Origin: Agarivorans litoreus
GTDB taxonomy: Bacteria; Pseudomonadota; Gammaproteobacteria; Enterobacterales; Celerinatantimonadaceae
Direction: 5' to 3'
DNA: 64,000 nt
Assembly (NCBI RefSeq): GCF_019649015.1
Contig: NZ_BLPI01000001.1
Span: forward strand, 577,501-641,500
Shown: in pieces, positions 48,636-58,535 of the stretch
Layout of the letters: every line of letters begins with the position of its first letter
Position numbering within the stretch: the stretch's first letter is position 1
The notes under the pieces: generated by a model
Told to the model about the DNA's origin: nothing
The model's input: only the letters and a program-made list of their open reading frames with translations
The model's database searches: none
Position numbers and translations under genes: made by a program

Positions 48636-49682
48636 ATGAATAAACTAAGCACATTAAGCGAAATCCTTCAGGCTTCAGGCAGTGACCTACGGGTGTATGA
48701 AATGGGTCGACAGATCCATCACATCAGTAACCAAGACTTCTACCAAATGGAAGTAGCAAAGCAGCCCTACCCTGCCCCCATTCAACAACACGCTAGATTT
48801 GCAGTTTGTTTTTGGCAAAAGCAACAATCTACAACACCTTATATATGGTTTTTGCAATTACCCGTTAACGAGCAAGGTTTTATCAATCTTGCTGCGCGCG
48901 ATCAGTTCATTCAATTGGTTGTTGAGGCTTTAGGACAAGAGTTAAACCAACAACCTGATGAGCAACAGCAGCAAGCCCTCGCGAACAATCAATATATCTA
49001 TAAACCCATTGAGGAAAAGCTCGCTTTTTTTAATGCCTTATATAAAAGAGACACTCAATTAGCGCCATCAGAACACTACTTGGCTGTTCGTCGCTATCTA
49101 CAAAACAACGGTGAATGGGAAAATTGGCAGGGCCTAGCATTGCAAGGCATTGCAGACTTAGTGGCAAGGCTAGATAGAGATGATAATAGTAAACTGCTTA
49201 GCCTAGCCTTCCCACATCTGCCACTAGAAGTAGCCAACAAAACCCTAGAATTATTAGAGCATGCTAAGTTAGATCAGCAGCTTAGTCATGTCATTGCATC
49301 TTTGCATCAGCAGCAACTGCTAAGTAATGAAGAGCTGGCAAGTTTGTATCTTCGAGCTTTAGCTGGGGCTTCTGTTAAGTCACTTACCCAACAAGCAATT
49401 AAGCAACAGCTTGCTAATGCAAACTCGATTCACAGCTTTATCGCGGTGGCAGGAAGGTTGTGGCAATCCTTGAGTGAGCCTCACTTACTCAAATATTTCT
49501 TCGAAACTATTGCAGACCAAAACGACCCAGAACTGTTTCAACAGATTTTCGCTGATTTAGTATTCATTCCAAGCTTACGTAGTTTTGTATTAGCCCAGCT
49601 TCGTGACCCCAATAACTCAGAAGCTCTGCAGCTATCCATTGCGCAGTTGATTAAACTGTATCAATCACCTAAACACCACTAA
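48636..49682 (+). CDS. DUF3549-like conserved protein, unknown function
   Basis: A 348-residue soluble protein, mostly alpha-helical, that resembles the DUF3549 family of Vibrio and Shewanella. N-terminal SEILQASGSDLRVYEMGRQI, then FYQMEVAKQPYPAPIQQHARFA, then a helical-repeat-like C-terminal half that may be a scaffold. No catalytic motif is apparent. The ATG at 48636 is chosen; upstream codons to 48594 are unlikely to be translated. Divergent from yqcC, 9 bp before the next gene. Function unknown. Confidence 0.8.
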   Translation: MNKLSTLSEILQASGSDLRVYEMGRQIHHISNQDFYQMEVAKQPYPAPIQQHARFAVCFWQKQQSTTPYIWFLQLPVNEQGFINLAARDQFIQLVVEALGQELNQQPDEQQQQALANNQYIYKPIEEKLAFFNALYKRDTQLAPSEHYLAVRRYLQNNGEWENWQGLALQGIADLVARLDRDDNSKLLSLAFPHLPLEVANKTLELLEHAKLDQQLSHVIASLHQQQLLSNEELASLYLRALAGASVKSLTQQAIKQQLANANSIHSFIAVAGRLWQSLSEPHLLKYFFETIADQNDPELFQQIFADLVFIPSLRSFVLAQLRDPNNSEALQLSIAQLIKLYQSPKHH

Positions 49683-49691
49683 GGATTAGTT

Positions 49692-49976
49692 ATGTCTCAA
49701 CAAATTGCATTGATCGCGATAAAAGCCTTATTGGACGAAAACAAACAACCTACCCTTGCTTTAGTAAAAGGTAAGCTCACCACCAGGCTACCAATGCCTA
49801 CGGTAATTGCAGCGCTAAATGCTTTTAAGAAGGATCCCTCTATCGTTGAAAACCTTGTGGCTGAAGCGCCTCCAGTTAAAGAGGCACCAAAGGCTATTGA
49901 ACAACGCGTGATGGAGCTAGAAAGCCAAGTTCAGCTATTATTGCAACGCATCGAACAACTAGAAGCGAAGAACTAG
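49692..49976 (+). CDS. small conserved protein with C-terminal coiled coil, unknown function
   Basis: 94 residues: the first half (ALIAIKALLDENKQPTLALV, then RLPMPTVIAALNAFKKDP) looks like a small helix-turn-helix-like fold; the last 25 residues (RVMELESQVQLLLQRIEQLE) form a coiled coil. It has an ATG with AGGATTAG upstream and is tightly packed between its neighbours (9 bp before, 2 bp after), so it is real, but I do not recognise a function. Confidence 0.8.
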   Translation: MSQQIALIAIKALLDENKQPTLALVKGKLTTRLPMPTVIAALNAFKKDPSIVENLVAEAPPVKEAPKAIEQRVMELESQVQLLLQRIEQLEAKN

Positions 49977-49978
49977 CG

Positions 49979-50752
49979 ATGTACTTAAGCGAAGTAAACT
50001 TTGAATGCTATACCGACACAACTATTACCCGCGCTGAAAAAGCGATAAACCTATTGTTAGATAGTTGGCGTTACCATGGGCAAATCATTGGTCGCGAGTT
50101 CCCTATTGTATTAAAAGACGCCACTTTTTCAGTGCGAGTTGTTTGCCCCGAAGAAAATAGCCTATTAGACAGTTTTCAAAGTAAGCAAGCAAAACGCGCC
50201 AAGCTAGCCTTAAGTGAGGCAGGTTTACTCAGCCCAAAACTTAAAATCCTTGGCCGAGACATCAACTCAGATGACAGTGATACTTGCGAAACACCTAGCT
50301 GGCAGGTCTTGTATACTAATTATCTGCAAAGCTGTTCTCCAGTTCGCTGTGGTGACCATTTTACCCCCATTCCGCTTTACCACTTGCCCGCAGTAGCCAA
50401 TGGTGATCACAAGCAGCTAATTAAGTGGCAAGAAGATTGGTCAGCCTGTGACCAATTGCAGATGAATGGCAGTATACTGGAGCATTCTGCATTAAAAGAG
50501 ATGAGTGATATCACTAGTCGCCTTTATCGAAGAGGCTCAGACTTAACTAAACGTTTAGAATACTTAAGCAAAGTACCTACTTATTTGTATCTCTATAGGG
50601 TTGGTGGCGAAAGCCTTAAGACAGAAAAAGAACGATGCTGCCCGAATTGCGGTGGAGCTTGGTTATTAGAAAATACCATCCATGATATTTTTGACTTTAA
50701 ATGTGATAGCTGCCGTTTGGTGTCTAATATCTCCTGGGACTTTAAACGTTAA
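49979..50752 (+). CDS. zinc-ribbon protein of the DUF2310 type, unknown function
   Basis: 257 residues. The C-terminus carries a four-cysteine zinc ribbon (CCPNCGGAWL, then FKCDSCRLVSN). The N-terminal part (MYLSEVNFECYTDTTITRAEKAINLLLDSWR) matches the DUF2310 family. Its ATG lies 2 bp after the previous stop, so the three genes form an operon. It overlaps the convergent syd gene by 4 bp at the 3' end. Function unknown; nucleic acid or protein binding through the ribbon is a guess. Confidence 0.87.
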   Translation: MYLSEVNFECYTDTTITRAEKAINLLLDSWRYHGQIIGREFPIVLKDATFSVRVVCPEENSLLDSFQSKQAKRAKLALSEAGLLSPKLKILGRDINSDDSDTCETPSWQVLYTNYLQSCSPVRCGDHFTPIPLYHLPAVANGDHKQLIKWQEDWSACDQLQMNGSILEHSALKEMSDITSRLYRRGSDLTKRLEYLSKVPTYLYLYRVGGESLKTEKERCCPNCGGAWLLENTIHDIFDFKCDSCRLVSNISWDFKR

Positions 50753-51291
50753 TCACATAGCTCCAACTTAGCAGCAAATTCATCGAGTGTGGCGGCCAGC
50801 ACTCGATCGATCCCCTTACCTAGTTGTTCCAACACTACCTCACCAGATTGGTTATCAATACTCACTACCTGCATCTCGTCTTCTGTACTGGCAATAAACA
50901 CCGTTTCTTTTTGCTTTAATCGACGTTGCATCATCACATGGCCGATTATATTCTCCAGCAGCATGTCAAAATCTTGCTCATTCCATGCTTGTACCAACTC
51001 AATACGATTGTTTTGATAATCTACTGCCAAGGTTTCGGAAAAGTAATCGCCGTAAAAAGCTTTAATACTTGAGTGCAAAGTAAGTTCTAGGGCATGTTCT
51101 ATCCCCGAAAAATCGCCTTTTTTATCGCGTAATACCGGTTTCCAACTCACCTCTTGTTGCTCAGGCTCTCCCATAATACAAGGAGACAACCAATCTTCAT
51201 CATATTCAATCTTTGGAAAGGCACTACGTTGCCATTGTTCCTCAAACTTATTAAAAACGAGAGATAATGGGTGTGATATGACACTGCTCAT
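50749..51291 (-). CDS. syd: SecY-interacting protein Syd
   Basis: Syd binds the cytosolic face of SecY and can inactivate abnormal SecYEG translocons. 180 residues (E. coli 181), acidic, with SSIKAFYGDYFSETL and the WLSPCIMG region conserved. It is divergent from queF, the E. coli arrangement of the pair, and no membrane segments are present. ATG start. Confidence 0.93.
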   Translation of the reverse strand: MSSVISHPLSLVFNKFEEQWQRSAFPKIEYDEDWLSPCIMGEPEQQEVSWKPVLRDKKGDFSGIEHALELTLHSSIKAFYGDYFSETLAVDYQNNRIELVQAWNEQDFDMLLENIIGHVMMQRRLKQKETVFIASTEDEMQVVSIDNQSGEVVLEQLGKGIDRVLAATLDEFAAKLELCD

Positions 51292-51351
51292 GGATGTGTT
51301 TCGCTTAGAATTAAGATAGACTAAGCCTAACTAATTCGATGTAACAACACC

Positions 51352-52215
51352 ATGAAAAAGCAGCCTTTACACACCTCACAACAGTTAAAAGACAGTTTAA
51401 GCCTCGGTAAACCCACCGATTACATTAGCCACTACTCTCCAGAGTTATTGCAAGGCGTTCCCAGAACGTTAAATCGCCAGCAGATTAACTTGGATGAAAA
51501 CCAAACCTTGCCCTTTAATGGCTATGATTTGTGGAACTTGTACGAATTGTCTTGGTTAAACCCTTTTGGTTTGCCAGTTGTAGCCGTTGCCGAAGTAAAA
51601 GTAGCAGCAAGCTCGCGTTGTTTAATCGAGTCAAAATCATTCAAATTGTATTTAAATAGCTTTAATCAAAGTAAATTTGACGATGTTGAAACGATAGAAA
51701 GTACGCTTAAAAATGACTTGCAACACTGCGCTGAAGGCGATGTAGAAGTAAGAGTACTACCGATTTCTAGCAAAATAGACGTAAGGCCAATACCTGGTAT
51801 AAACATTGACCAACAAAATATCAGCATCAACAATTATGAACTAGACCCAAGTCTGTTGAGAAACACCGCAGATCTCCAGCACATTGTCAGTGAAACGCTA
51901 AATAGCCACCTTCTAAAGTCAAACTGCCTGATCACAAATCAACCCGATTGGGCCAGTGTATATATCGATTACCACGGTCCAAAAATCAATCAAGAAGCAC
52001 TCCTTCGTTATTTAGTGTCTTTTCGGCAACACAACGAGTTTCACGAACAGTGTGTAGAACGGATCTTTTGCGACATTATGCAGTTTTGTAAACCGAAGAC
52101 CTTAACTGTTTATGCGCGCTATACCCGCCGCGGAGGGCTAGACATCAACCCTATGCGCTCAAATGATCCAAACGTTTCCGCCAAATTAGGCAACTGGCGT
52201 TTATTACGTCAATAG
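51352..52215 (+). CDS. queF: NADPH-dependent 7-cyano-7-deazaguanine reductase
   Basis: Reduces preQ0 to preQ1 in queuosine synthesis. A 287-residue bimodular enzyme (E. coli 282) of two tandem T-folds. The N-terminal half has the QueF motif [19 protein letters not shown]; the C-terminal half has the catalytic C192 in [19 protein letters not shown], with the aspartate four residues later in QPDW. No preQ1 riboswitch is seen; the gap to syd is only 60 bp. Confidence 0.97.
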   Translation: MKKQPLHTSQQLKDSLSLGKPTDYISHYSPELLQGVPRTLNRQQINLDENQTLPFNGYDLWNLYELSWLNPFGLPVVAVAEVKVAASSRCLIESKSFKLYLNSFNQSKFDDVETIESTLKNDLQHCAEGDVEVRVLPISSKIDVRPIPGINIDQQNISINNYELDPSLLRNTADLQHIVSETLNSHLLKSNCLITNQPDWASVYIDYHGPKINQEALLRYLVSFRQHNEFHEQCVERIFCDIMQFCKPKTLTVYARYTRRGGLDINPMRSNDPNVSAKLGNWRLLRQ

Positions 52216-52227
52216 AAGGTAATTTAA

Positions 52228-54405
52228 TTGTTGAGAGTTCAAGCTTATATAACAGGTGTACTAACCTTAATTACGTGCCTAATGAGCTTTGGTGCTTCGG
52301 CTTACGAACATGGTTTTGTTCATGTTCCCAAAACCCTAGAGCCGCTGCGACAATTGCTAATTGCCAATCCAAGAGAATGCATACAACAAGTCGAACAACA
52401 GCTAAACAATCAACAACAGGTTTCTCAGAACGCAGAGTCGCAGAGCGTTGTCTTGCTCAGTTATCAACTTGGTGCTTTATGCGCCTATCGGATTAATGAT
52501 ACTGAGCAAGCGCTGCAGTATATCGACCATGCCATCGAGCTAGCCCAGCGACAACAGCACCAAGCTCACCTCACTCAGGCTTACATTATTGCAGCGCTAA
52601 TTCTTAGCAATAACCCAAACCGCTCCAGCGAAACTGAAACTTACATAAAACTCGCTCAGGCCAACTTGGAAAAACTCAAAATATTTCCGCTACCGAATAT
52701 GCGCTTCCAGCTACAAAAAGTATTAGCGCTCCATCACCTAAATCAAGGAAAGAGCAACGAAGCAAAAACCTACTTGCTTAAGGCAAAAGAAGAAGCCTAT
52801 GCCAGTAAATCCCCTATTTTGCGGGCCTGGTCAGAGGCCTTATTAGCCGACTATTACCTGACCAATAACCAACCGGAAATTGCACTTAGCCATTTAAGGG
52901 AAGCAGAGTTAGACCAACAAGATATTAATACCAACGAAGCACTGCTGCTAACGAGCAAACTGCACGCCAATATCGCTCGTGTGTACTTGGGACAAGGTGA
53001 ATTAGCAATCGCCCAACAAATTCAACAAGACGCCATAGCCAATGCAGTTGAGTTAGGAAACTTTGATTTACAAGCACAACAAATTGCTACGCTGGGTAAT
53101 ATGTCTGAATTAGGCGGCGACATCGATGCAGCGCTAGTGCACTACCTTAATGCAAAAGAAATAGCCAAAGCCAGTAACAACGTGCCCCTATTGGCTGACA
53201 TTGAACAGCAATTAGGTAAAACTTATATGGAGTTAGCCGATTACACGCCAGCATTAGTTCATTTACAAATATCGCGACAGCTATTTATTAGCTTAAATGA
53301 GCCCAATAAATTATTACGTAGTTTACTGCTGTTAGGGGAGCTACACATTAATAATAATGAAAACGGCTTAGCCATCTTACAGTTAGAAAAAGCCGAACAA
53401 TTAGCTAACACCATGGGGCTAAGTAGCAGCCATAGTAAAGTGTATAAGTTACTAACCCAAGCCTATGAAAAAAATGGTAACTACGCGTTAGCACTAGAGC
53501 AGTTCAAGATATACCACAGTCTAAACCAGCAATATCAACAAATTCGTAACGAGCTTAAACGCGAGCAGTTTAAGCAACACTACCAATACATAGAACAAGC
53601 GCAGCAACTATCTGATCTTACTCGTGAAAAAGCCATTATCTTGCAGCAAAGTAACTTTCAGCAACTCGTACTGGTATTAGTTTGTGTGTTTGGCATTATG
53701 CTGCTGTTTTTATTCTTGGTGACCCGCCAAAAACTACTAAGCAGAAACGCTTCCTTAAACGACTTAAGTTATCAACTAAACCATCATCCAGTAACCGGCC
53801 TGCAGCAATTAGCGAACAGCGAAGCACCTTTAGTATGCTTACGTGAAAGGCTAACGGACAAACAACAAACTCGTATTCTATTAATGCTTTCTATAGAAAG
53901 CATTAACCTAGCAAACCAACAAACTCTTGGCTTTAAAGCTCAACGAAACCTAATTAAACGCTTTATTGAAGAATTGATTGAAGACATAGAAGGTAACTTC
54001 CACTTAGGTCATATTAGCGACAAACAAATGGTGTTATGCATAGAACAAGCGAACTTAAGTCCACAACAGTTAGGCCAACAGCTTAGTGGTCGAGCCAAAA
54101 TATGTGCAGAACAGCAAAAAATGGAATTAGTTTTAGCTATCGGATGTTGCAGCTTGCCATTTTTAGCTAAAGCTAAAGATGCGATTGACGATATAGGTAT
54201 GACTGAAGTTGTGTGGTTAGCACTTGAAGGTGCGCAGCAGCTTTGCAAACACACAAATAACAACCAATGGGTGGAACTTACAGCAATGAGTGGCTCACAT
54301 GCTGCATTTTTCTGTAGTGACGTAACCCAAGATGTGAAACAAGCCATTGCCAAAGGCTTGGTGAAAGTAAACGCTTCCTACGATAAGAGCTTAATAAATT
54401 GGTAA
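52228..54405 (+). CDS. exported TPR-repeat membrane protein with a degenerate GGDEF-like C-terminus
   Basis: 725 residues: a signal-type N-terminus, about 11 TPR-like helical pairs (residues 60-440) in the periplasm, a coiled coil, one membrane helix near 480-500, then a cytoplasmic domain of about 210 residues. That domain begins HPVTGLQQL, echoing the DxLTGL start of GGDEF domains, and has a helix like the one after the metal aspartate, but the GGDEF signature itself is replaced (HISDKQMVL). It is therefore probably not a cyclase. Start codon TTG at 52228 with AAGGT 7 nt upstream, 12 bp after queF. Next to a true diguanylate cyclase gene. Confidence 0.78.
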   Translation: MLRVQAYITGVLTLITCLMSFGASAYEHGFVHVPKTLEPLRQLLIANPRECIQQVEQQLNNQQQVSQNAESQSVVLLSYQLGALCAYRINDTEQALQYIDHAIELAQRQQHQAHLTQAYIIAALILSNNPNRSSETETYIKLAQANLEKLKIFPLPNMRFQLQKVLALHHLNQGKSNEAKTYLLKAKEEAYASKSPILRAWSEALLADYYLTNNQPEIALSHLREAELDQQDINTNEALLLTSKLHANIARVYLGQGELAIAQQIQQDAIANAVELGNFDLQAQQIATLGNMSELGGDIDAALVHYLNAKEIAKASNNVPLLADIEQQLGKTYMELADYTPALVHLQISRQLFISLNEPNKLLRSLLLLGELHINNNENGLAILQLEKAEQLANTMGLSSSHSKVYKLLTQAYEKNGNYALALEQFKIYHSLNQQYQQIRNELKREQFKQHYQYIEQAQQLSDLTREKAIILQQSNFQQLVLVLVCVFGIMLLFLFLVTRQKLLSRNASLNDLSYQLNHHPVTGLQQLANSEAPLVCLRERLTDKQQTRILLMLSIESINLANQQTLGFKAQRNLIKRFIEELIEDIEGNFHLGHISDKQMVLCIEQANLSPQQLGQQLSGRAKICAEQQKMELVLAIGCCSLPFLAKAKDAIDDIGMTEVVWLALEGAQQLCKHTNNNQWVELTAMSGSHAAFFCSDVTQDVKQAIAKGLVKVNASYDKSLINW

Positions 54406-54521
54406 ACTTATGCAAACAGCAGGCTAAACACAATGCTACGTCGGCTGCTGTAGTTATCAAAGATCTCATGTTATGCTAACTTTTATTATGTTAGGCACGC
54501 TAGGAAGTATTGGTTTAAACG

Positions 54522-56114
54522 ATGAGCGATATCATCACTATTAAGAAGCGACTTGCGTTGGTGAGAAACGAAATAGAGAGTTCCAACAAAAATTCTTCAA
54601 ACCAAGATGCAAAGGTTAGAATGGAAAAAAAAGCAATAAGCCAGCTAATTTCTCGCCTATCAAAAATTTGTTATGGCCTAGACGAACAGCTCGATCAGAA
54701 ACTTGGGCAACTTATTCAAGAAGTTGAAAGTAATGAAGACCTGTCGGCTATTTCTCAATACCAAAACGAATTAGATGGGCTATTCAAGCAACATAGCGAA
54801 ACCCTAAAAACACTGCTGGCGCACAATCAACGAATAATTAAAACATCGGGGGAGTCGCTTAAACGTATCAACGGTTTACCACCGCAATTACGTCGCAAAC
54901 TAACCGATTTTTTAGAACAAGAACCAGCTTATTCACATAACGACAATCAGCAGCGACTTGAACAACTTCTCAATTACTATTATCAAGCTCTAATCAATAA
55001 GCCTGCTCTTGGTGGTGCTCCCTTATCAAATGACTCAACACCTGCTCTCAAACCTAAAGAAAGTATTCTCAATAATCGCCTTCACAAGCGAATTTGCGAT
55101 GACCTTCAGCGGCTAATTACCGAATTAGATTACACCGGTGATGTAGGAACCAAACTTGGCCAAGTTCGCTCAGACCTATTAGTAGGCATCGAACCTGAAG
55201 AGCTACCAAATTTATGTATCAAAGTTATCCAATTAGTTATAGAAGGTAGCCGCGAAGAACGTAAAGCCTCGCAAGAATTTTTATATTCACTCAATGAAAG
55301 CCTGGGCGGCGTTCACGATCAATTTAATGACTCTTTGAGTCAGTCTAAATCTATCCATAAAGACCAAAAACAGAGTGACGGTCTACTTAAAAATCGTTTG
55401 TTAGAGTTAGGTGCCGAAGTTCGTTCAAGCAACGATTTAGATACCTTAAAAAGCTCAATTCAGAATCGCTTAATTCAAATTGCCGATGTGTTTAAAGAGA
55501 AAGAGCAACTTGAACAACGTACTAGCGAACTTTTAGATGAACTAGGCAACGTAGAGCTAAAGCTTCGTCTAGTTCGTGAAGAAACTCACGAGTACAAAAA
55601 GCGCCTTAATGCTCACAAACACAAATTGTTTATTGATAGCCTCACTCAAGTATATAACCGCGCCGCATTAGATGAACGATTAGAGCTTGAATACAAACGC
55701 TGGAAGCGCTACGGCTATAATCTAGGCATGGCCGTTATCGATATAGACCACTTCAAGTCAATTAACGATAAATTTGGCCACATGGCCGGCGATAAAGCAC
55801 TCAAAGTGATAGCCCGAGCCTTGCAAAACAACCTGCGAGATACCGACTTTCTAGCACGTTTTGGTGGCGAAGAGTTTGTGTTATTAATGCCAAATATTTC
55901 TCCTGATGCGGTATTGGTTCCACTAGACAACATTAGAGAGCAAATAAAAGCGTTGCCATTTAGGTTTAAAGACCAACAAGTGTCGATCACAGTATCTATT
56001 GGAGCAACCTTGTTTAAAGAAAGCGACAAACCACTAGATGCTTTTGAGCGTGCCGACCAAGCACTCTATGAATCGAAAAGCAGCGGCCGTGACAAAGTTA
56101 ACATAATCAGCTAG
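54522..56114 (+). CDS. diguanylate cyclase with long N-terminal coiled-coil region
   Basis: A 530-residue soluble protein. Residues 1-360 are helical, charged and partly coiled coil ([35 protein letters not shown]) without a known sensor domain; the C-terminal GGDEF domain starts at [12 protein letters not shown]. The active site is GGEEF at 448-452, and the I-site RDTD lies five residues before it. It should make c-di-GMP with feedback inhibition. ATG with GAAGT upstream. Similar to the DgcN/coiled-coil cyclases found in Vibrio; the activating signal is unknown. Confidence 0.9.
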   Translation: MSDIITIKKRLALVRNEIESSNKNSSNQDAKVRMEKKAISQLISRLSKICYGLDEQLDQKLGQLIQEVESNEDLSAISQYQNELDGLFKQHSETLKTLLAHNQRIIKTSGESLKRINGLPPQLRRKLTDFLEQEPAYSHNDNQQRLEQLLNYYYQALINKPALGGAPLSNDSTPALKPKESILNNRLHKRICDDLQRLITELDYTGDVGTKLGQVRSDLLVGIEPEELPNLCIKVIQLVIEGSREERKASQEFLYSLNESLGGVHDQFNDSLSQSKSIHKDQKQSDGLLKNRLLELGAEVRSSNDLDTLKSSIQNRLIQIADVFKEKEQLEQRTSELLDELGNVELKLRLVREETHEYKKRLNAHKHKLFIDSLTQVYNRAALDERLELEYKRWKRYGYNLGMAVIDIDHFKSINDKFGHMAGDKALKVIARALQNNLRDTDFLARFGGEEFVLLMPNISPDAVLVPLDNIREQIKALPFRFKDQQVSITVSIGATLFKESDKPLDAFERADQALYESKSSGRDKVNIIS

Positions 56115-56206
56115 TTAGTTTGGCGTTGAGTGGATTAACTCAACGCCACCCTCTTCCCTCACGCTATACTGTAGGTTGCGATCCGCAAATTACCCATGAG
56201 GTGTCG

Positions 56207-57568
56207 ATGATTACCCATATTAATCCTGTAGGCAGTATGAACTTACTGTCGAAACTCGAAGTAGATCAACTCACCTTAAGTGCCTCAGAAGATATTTACC
56301 TACTGTACCGAAACTGCAGTTTAGCTGTGCTCAATTCCGGCAGCAAAACTGACAGCAGCCGTGAGATATTAGAGCGTTACAAAAATTTTGAGATAAATGT
56401 ATTAAGTCGTGAGCGCGGGGTAAAACTCGAATTAGCCAATGCCCCTGAAGATGCCTTTGTTGATGGCGAAATTATTCGCGGTATTCAAGAACATTTATTT
56501 AGTGTACTTCGTGACATTCTTTATGTTTCGAATGAAATTAAAGAACAAGCCCACCTCGATCTCAATCAGTCGTCACACATTACCAACTTGGTTTTTTCGA
56601 TGCTACGCAATGCTCGTGTTATTCACCCTAGAACCGAGCCAAATCTAGTGGTCTGCTGGGGTGGCCATTCTATTAATGACGTTGAATACCAATACACACG
56701 AGAAGTGGGTAGCCAACTAGGACTTCGTGAGTTAAATATTTGCACTGGCTGTGGTCCTGGTGCAATGGAAGGGCCAATGAAAGGAGCGGCAGTAGGCCAT
56801 GCCAAACAACGAGTTAACGATGGCCGATATATCGGTTTAACCGAGCCCAGTATTATTGCCGCAGAGCCGCCAAACCCCATCGTGAACGAACTCATTATCT
56901 TGCCTGATATAGAAAAGCGCTTAGAAGCCTTTGTTCGAATGGGTCACGCTATCGTCATTTTCCCTGGAGGCGCAGGCACAGCAGAAGAGCTTCTCTACAT
57001 TCTTGGCATTATGATGCACCCAGAAAATGCCCGCCAACCTTTGCCTATTGTACTTACCGGCCCTAAATCCAGCGAAGAGTACTTTAAAAGCATCGATGAG
57101 TTTATTGGCGCAACTTTGGGACATGAAGCGCAGCAACGCTATCAAATCATAATTGACGATGCAGCTCGTGCAGCGCAAGTTATCAAACAAATGATGCCAA
57201 AAGTGAAAGACTACCGCCGAGCCATTGGTGATGCATACTCATTTAACTGGAGCTTGAAAATTGATAATGACTTTCAACTCCCTTTTGACCCCTTGCACGA
57301 AAATGTTGAAAAGCTCAATTTGCATTATGAACAAGCTCCGCAAGATCTAGCAGCTAACTTACGCCGAGCATTTTCAGCCATTGTAAGTGGCAATGTCAAA
57401 GACGAAGGCATTAAACAAATTGAAAAACACGGGCCCTTTATTATTGACGGTGACCCCAAAATAATGAAAATGTTAGATAAACTCTTGAATGATTTTGTCT
57501 CTCAACACCGAATGAAGCTGCCAGGAAGTAATTACGAACCCTGCTACAGGGTTGGAAAAGCTAAATGA
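56207..57568 (+). CDS. ppnN: nucleotide 5'-monophosphate nucleosidase PpnN
   Basis: PpnN (YgdH) cleaves purine and pyrimidine monophosphates to base and ribose 5-phosphate and is stimulated by (p)ppGpp in E. coli. 453 residues from ATG 56207 ([18 protein letters not shown]), preceded by GAGG; E. coli is 454 and begins the same way. The LOG-type active site is [16 protein letters not shown] with [18 protein letters not shown]. The earlier in-frame start at 56120 adds 29 residues that are not in the family. It is 24 bp before xni. Confidence 0.96.
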   Translation: MITHINPVGSMNLLSKLEVDQLTLSASEDIYLLYRNCSLAVLNSGSKTDSSREILERYKNFEINVLSRERGVKLELANAPEDAFVDGEIIRGIQEHLFSVLRDILYVSNEIKEQAHLDLNQSSHITNLVFSMLRNARVIHPRTEPNLVVCWGGHSINDVEYQYTREVGSQLGLRELNICTGCGPGAMEGPMKGAAVGHAKQRVNDGRYIGLTEPSIIAAEPPNPIVNELIILPDIEKRLEAFVRMGHAIVIFPGGAGTAEELLYILGIMMHPENARQPLPIVLTGPKSSEEYFKSIDEFIGATLGHEAQQRYQIIIDDAARAAQVIKQMMPKVKDYRRAIGDAYSFNWSLKIDNDFQLPFDPLHENVEKLNLHYEQAPQDLAANLRRAFSAIVSGNVKDEGIKQIEKHGPFIIDGDPKIMKMLDKLLNDFVSQHRMKLPGSNYEPCYRVGKAK

Positions 57569-57592
57569 CTTTTGCCATAGGCAAGTACGAAA

Positions 57593-58375
57593 TTGGCTAA
57601 GCAACTTGTCATCATCGACGCATTAAACCTCATTAGACGTATCTTTGCTGTGCAGCAGCAAAGAACGCCTAATGGGGCTTTAGATAATGCCACTACTATG
57701 GCCTTAGGCAGCGCTTGTAAGCGCATTATTACTAACCTGAAACCTTCACACATTATTGCGGTATTCGATGGAGAACGCTGCGCTTGGCGCGAACAACTTT
57801 TTCCCGATTACAAACAAAACCGCTCGCCCATGCCGGAGCAGCTTGCCAAACAGTTAGAGAGCTTAAAAGACCATTTGTTAGATCTCGGTATTGATTCCGT
57901 GTCAGCACCAAATCAAGAAGCCGACGATATCTGTGCGACTATTGCCAGCAAAGCAGCAACGGCTAATTACCCTGTAACCATAGTGTCTACCGACAGAGGC
58001 TATTACAGCCTACTTAACAACGGGGTTAATCTGTACGATTATTTTCGCCGAGAATATATATCCATAGATGAAGTAGAAAACAAATTTGGCATTACCATCT
58101 CCCAACTTACCGACTACTGGGCACTTGTTGGTATTAGCAGCGTTAATGTTGCCGGCGTTGCCGGAATAGGAGCTAAAAGCGCTAAAACCCTGTTAAACAA
58201 CTATTCCAATGCACAAGCTATATTAGATGCCCCTACCCCCGACAAACTCGCCCAGAAAGTACAAACCAATGCCGAACAGCTCAAACTAGCTAAGCAGCTA
58301 TTAAGCCTGCGAACCGATTTACAACTTGGCTTTTCTCTTAAACAACTGCGCTATCAACAGGCGCCCAGCAATTAA
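57593..58375 (+). CDS. xni: flap endonuclease-like protein Xni (ExoIX)
   Basis: A 260-residue protein of the 5'-3' exonuclease domain family related to DNA polymerase I N-terminus. Active-site acidic residues are in VIIDALNLI, AVFDGERC, NQEADDICATIA and VSTDRGYYSLL; the helix-hairpin-helix is GVAGIGAKSAKTLL. One or more of the acidic residues of Pol I type enzymes is missing in this family, so catalytic strength is uncertain. The start is TTG at 57593. Follows ppnN as a probable operon. Confidence 0.95.
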   Translation: MAKQLVIIDALNLIRRIFAVQQQRTPNGALDNATTMALGSACKRIITNLKPSHIIAVFDGERCAWREQLFPDYKQNRSPMPEQLAKQLESLKDHLLDLGIDSVSAPNQEADDICATIASKAATANYPVTIVSTDRGYYSLLNNGVNLYDYFRREYISIDEVENKFGITISQLTDYWALVGISSVNVAGVAGIGAKSAKTLLNNYSNAQAILDAPTPDKLAQKVQTNAEQLKLAKQLLSLRTDLQLGFSLKQLRYQQAPSN

Positions 58376-58535
58376 CGCCCTAGGCTCATTAAGTGGCAGT
58401 CCTTTTAGCGGCGTTTTTAATTTAACTCCTTAAAAACTATCCAGTTGCTTAACACCCGTTTTTGTGGGCTATAGTGTAATAACAGTTTTTATTTACTACT
58501 GCTAATTCTCTTGCAAAAATTAAGGGACTAACTCT

